The translations under genes and the position numbers were made by a program. Positions 63,508 through 64,000 of a DNA stretch of 64,000 nt are shown piece by piece. The DNA is from Holophaga sp. (GTDB taxonomy: Bacteria > Acidobacteriota > Holophagae > Holophagales > Holophagaceae), in contig JADKBC010000011.1 of assembly GCA_016715205.1 (NCBI GenBank), positions 18,638 through 82,637 on the forward strand, in the 5' to 3' direction. The notes beneath the pieces were generated by a model. That model was given only the letters and a program-made list of their open reading frames with translations, was not told the origin of the DNA and did no database searches. How positions within the stretch are numbered: position 1 is the first letter of the stretch; every line of letters starts with the position of its first letter.

Positions 63508-64000
63508 ATGCGACTTGCGTTAATTTGCTTTGCCATGGCCGCGCTCTCGGCCCAAGATCGGTATCTCCAACCAAGCAAAAATATTGATGTTTGTGGACGA
63601 GTCGAACTGGAGGGCGAGATCCGCCCTGGCGGCGGGTACGCCCCCCATACAACCGGCGGGCTCAAAGGGGCAGGGTCGGACGGCACCATTCACTGGCAAA
63701 CAGGGGTTGAATTTTTTCCTCCAGATGCCCGCAAGGATGTTTCGAAATTTGCTGCCACTGAAGAATCCGGACAGTTGGTTCCCCTTGCCGGACTGAAGGG
63801 CAAGGTGGTGGTGGTGGGTCTCTGGAGCACAACATGTGAACCTTCTCTGTACCTACTCGGTGAGTTGGCAAAACTGCAACCCCGCGGCCTTGCGGGTGGT
63901 TTTGAGATTTTGCCGATCAATTTCGATCCGGAAGGCTGGCGCCTTGTGAATAAGTTCCTTCGGCAGGAGCGCATGAAGAAGATGTTTTCCGGCGTAAAAC
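63508..64000 (+). CDS. Secreted TlpA/redoxin-like protein, cut by the window end
   Basis: ATG 63508 follows GAGG by seven bases and starts a short signal peptide (MRLALICFAMAALSAQ). The mature part has a thioredoxin-like core: LKGKVVVVGLWSTTCEPSLY, then ELAKLQPRGLAGGFEILPIN and FDPEGWRLVNKFL. In TlpA-type proteins the active site is CxxC. Here it reads CEPS, with only the first cysteine. It runs off the window at 64000. The role may be redox or peroxidase-like, but with one cysteine it may be altered. The reading frame is clear up to the edge. Confidence 0.65.
   Translation, partial: MRLALICFAMAALSAQDRYLQPSKNIDVCGRVELEGEIRPGGGYAPHTTGGLKGAGSDGTIHWQTGVEFFPPDARKDVSKFAATEESGQLVPLAGLKGKVVVVGLWSTTCEPSLYLLGELAKLQPRGLAGGFEILPINFDPEGWRLVNKFLRQERMKKMFSGVK

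Overview
The window is a GC-rich bacterial chromosome segment with dense, short-spaced genes on both strands. The gene content suggests an aerobic or microaerobic, flagellated, Gram-negative heterotroph. It includes a cbb3 oxidase coupled to a Rieske/cytochrome b complex, flagellar rod genes, TonB-like and OmpA-like envelope proteins, eukaryote-like kinases and pyruvate phosphate dikinase. My best inference is Acidobacteriota, probably the Holophagae/Geothrix group. No rRNA or other lineage marker is present, so this is not proven. Two low-complexity blocks (468-527 and 27189-27424) and two apparent frameshifts look like assembly or sequencing faults and suggest a draft or metagenome assembly.

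Layout. (1) 1-13572: one long minus-strand respiratory unit. It is headed by an Rrf2 iron-sulfur regulator. In transcription order follow a small open reading frame, a CcoS-like peptide, a Rieske protein, a b6-type cytochrome b, a seven-heme cytochrome c, CcoN, CcoO, two small membrane proteins, an iron-sulfur/FAD GltD-like oxidoreductase, CcoG, a one-helix peptide and the copper ATPase CcoI. A partial TauE/SafE-like protein lies on the plus strand at the left edge. No CcoP is present. (2) 13885-24803: small secreted proteins, then a minus-strand block of a swivel-first aconitase-family enzyme, a TPR protein, HglS (2-oxoadipate dioxygenase), a D-2-hydroxyglutarate dehydrogenase-like flavoprotein, MazG and a fused AroD-AroE. 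(3) 24870-29706: flgF-flgG-flgA, a truncated moaE, L-lysine 6-aminotransferase and RNase HI. The aminotransferase, HglS and the flavoprotein together outline lysine degradation to 2-oxoglutarate.

(4) 29735-35921: a pseudokinase fused to a TonB C-terminal domain, a secreted phospholipase-like protein, ComEC, and a beta-helix lipoprotein. (5) 36039-44416: a cytochrome c fused to a periplasmic-binding domain (frameshifted at its signal peptide), a lipoprotein multicopper oxidase, a tiny basic protein, a P-loop kinase-like protein, a beta-propeller and an amidohydrolase. (6) 44460-51816: a globin followed by an FHA-GAF-SpoIIE phosphatase, EttA, an EamA-like protein and a Ser/Thr kinase with TPRs. 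(7) 51869-64000: RlmA-like methyltransferase, a secreted protein, a secreted Ig-repeat nuclease, PpdK, an RluB-type pseudouridine synthase, an MBL hydrolase, a stomatin-like protein, a nested-hairpin intergenic element, an OmpA-like protein and a partial TlpA-like protein.

The least explained items are the CcoP-less bc-cbb3 cluster with its heptaheme cytochrome, the pseudokinase-TonB fusion, the globin/phosphatase pair and the nested inverted-repeat element at 62016-62249. No tRNA, rRNA, CRISPR array or transposase gene was recognised.
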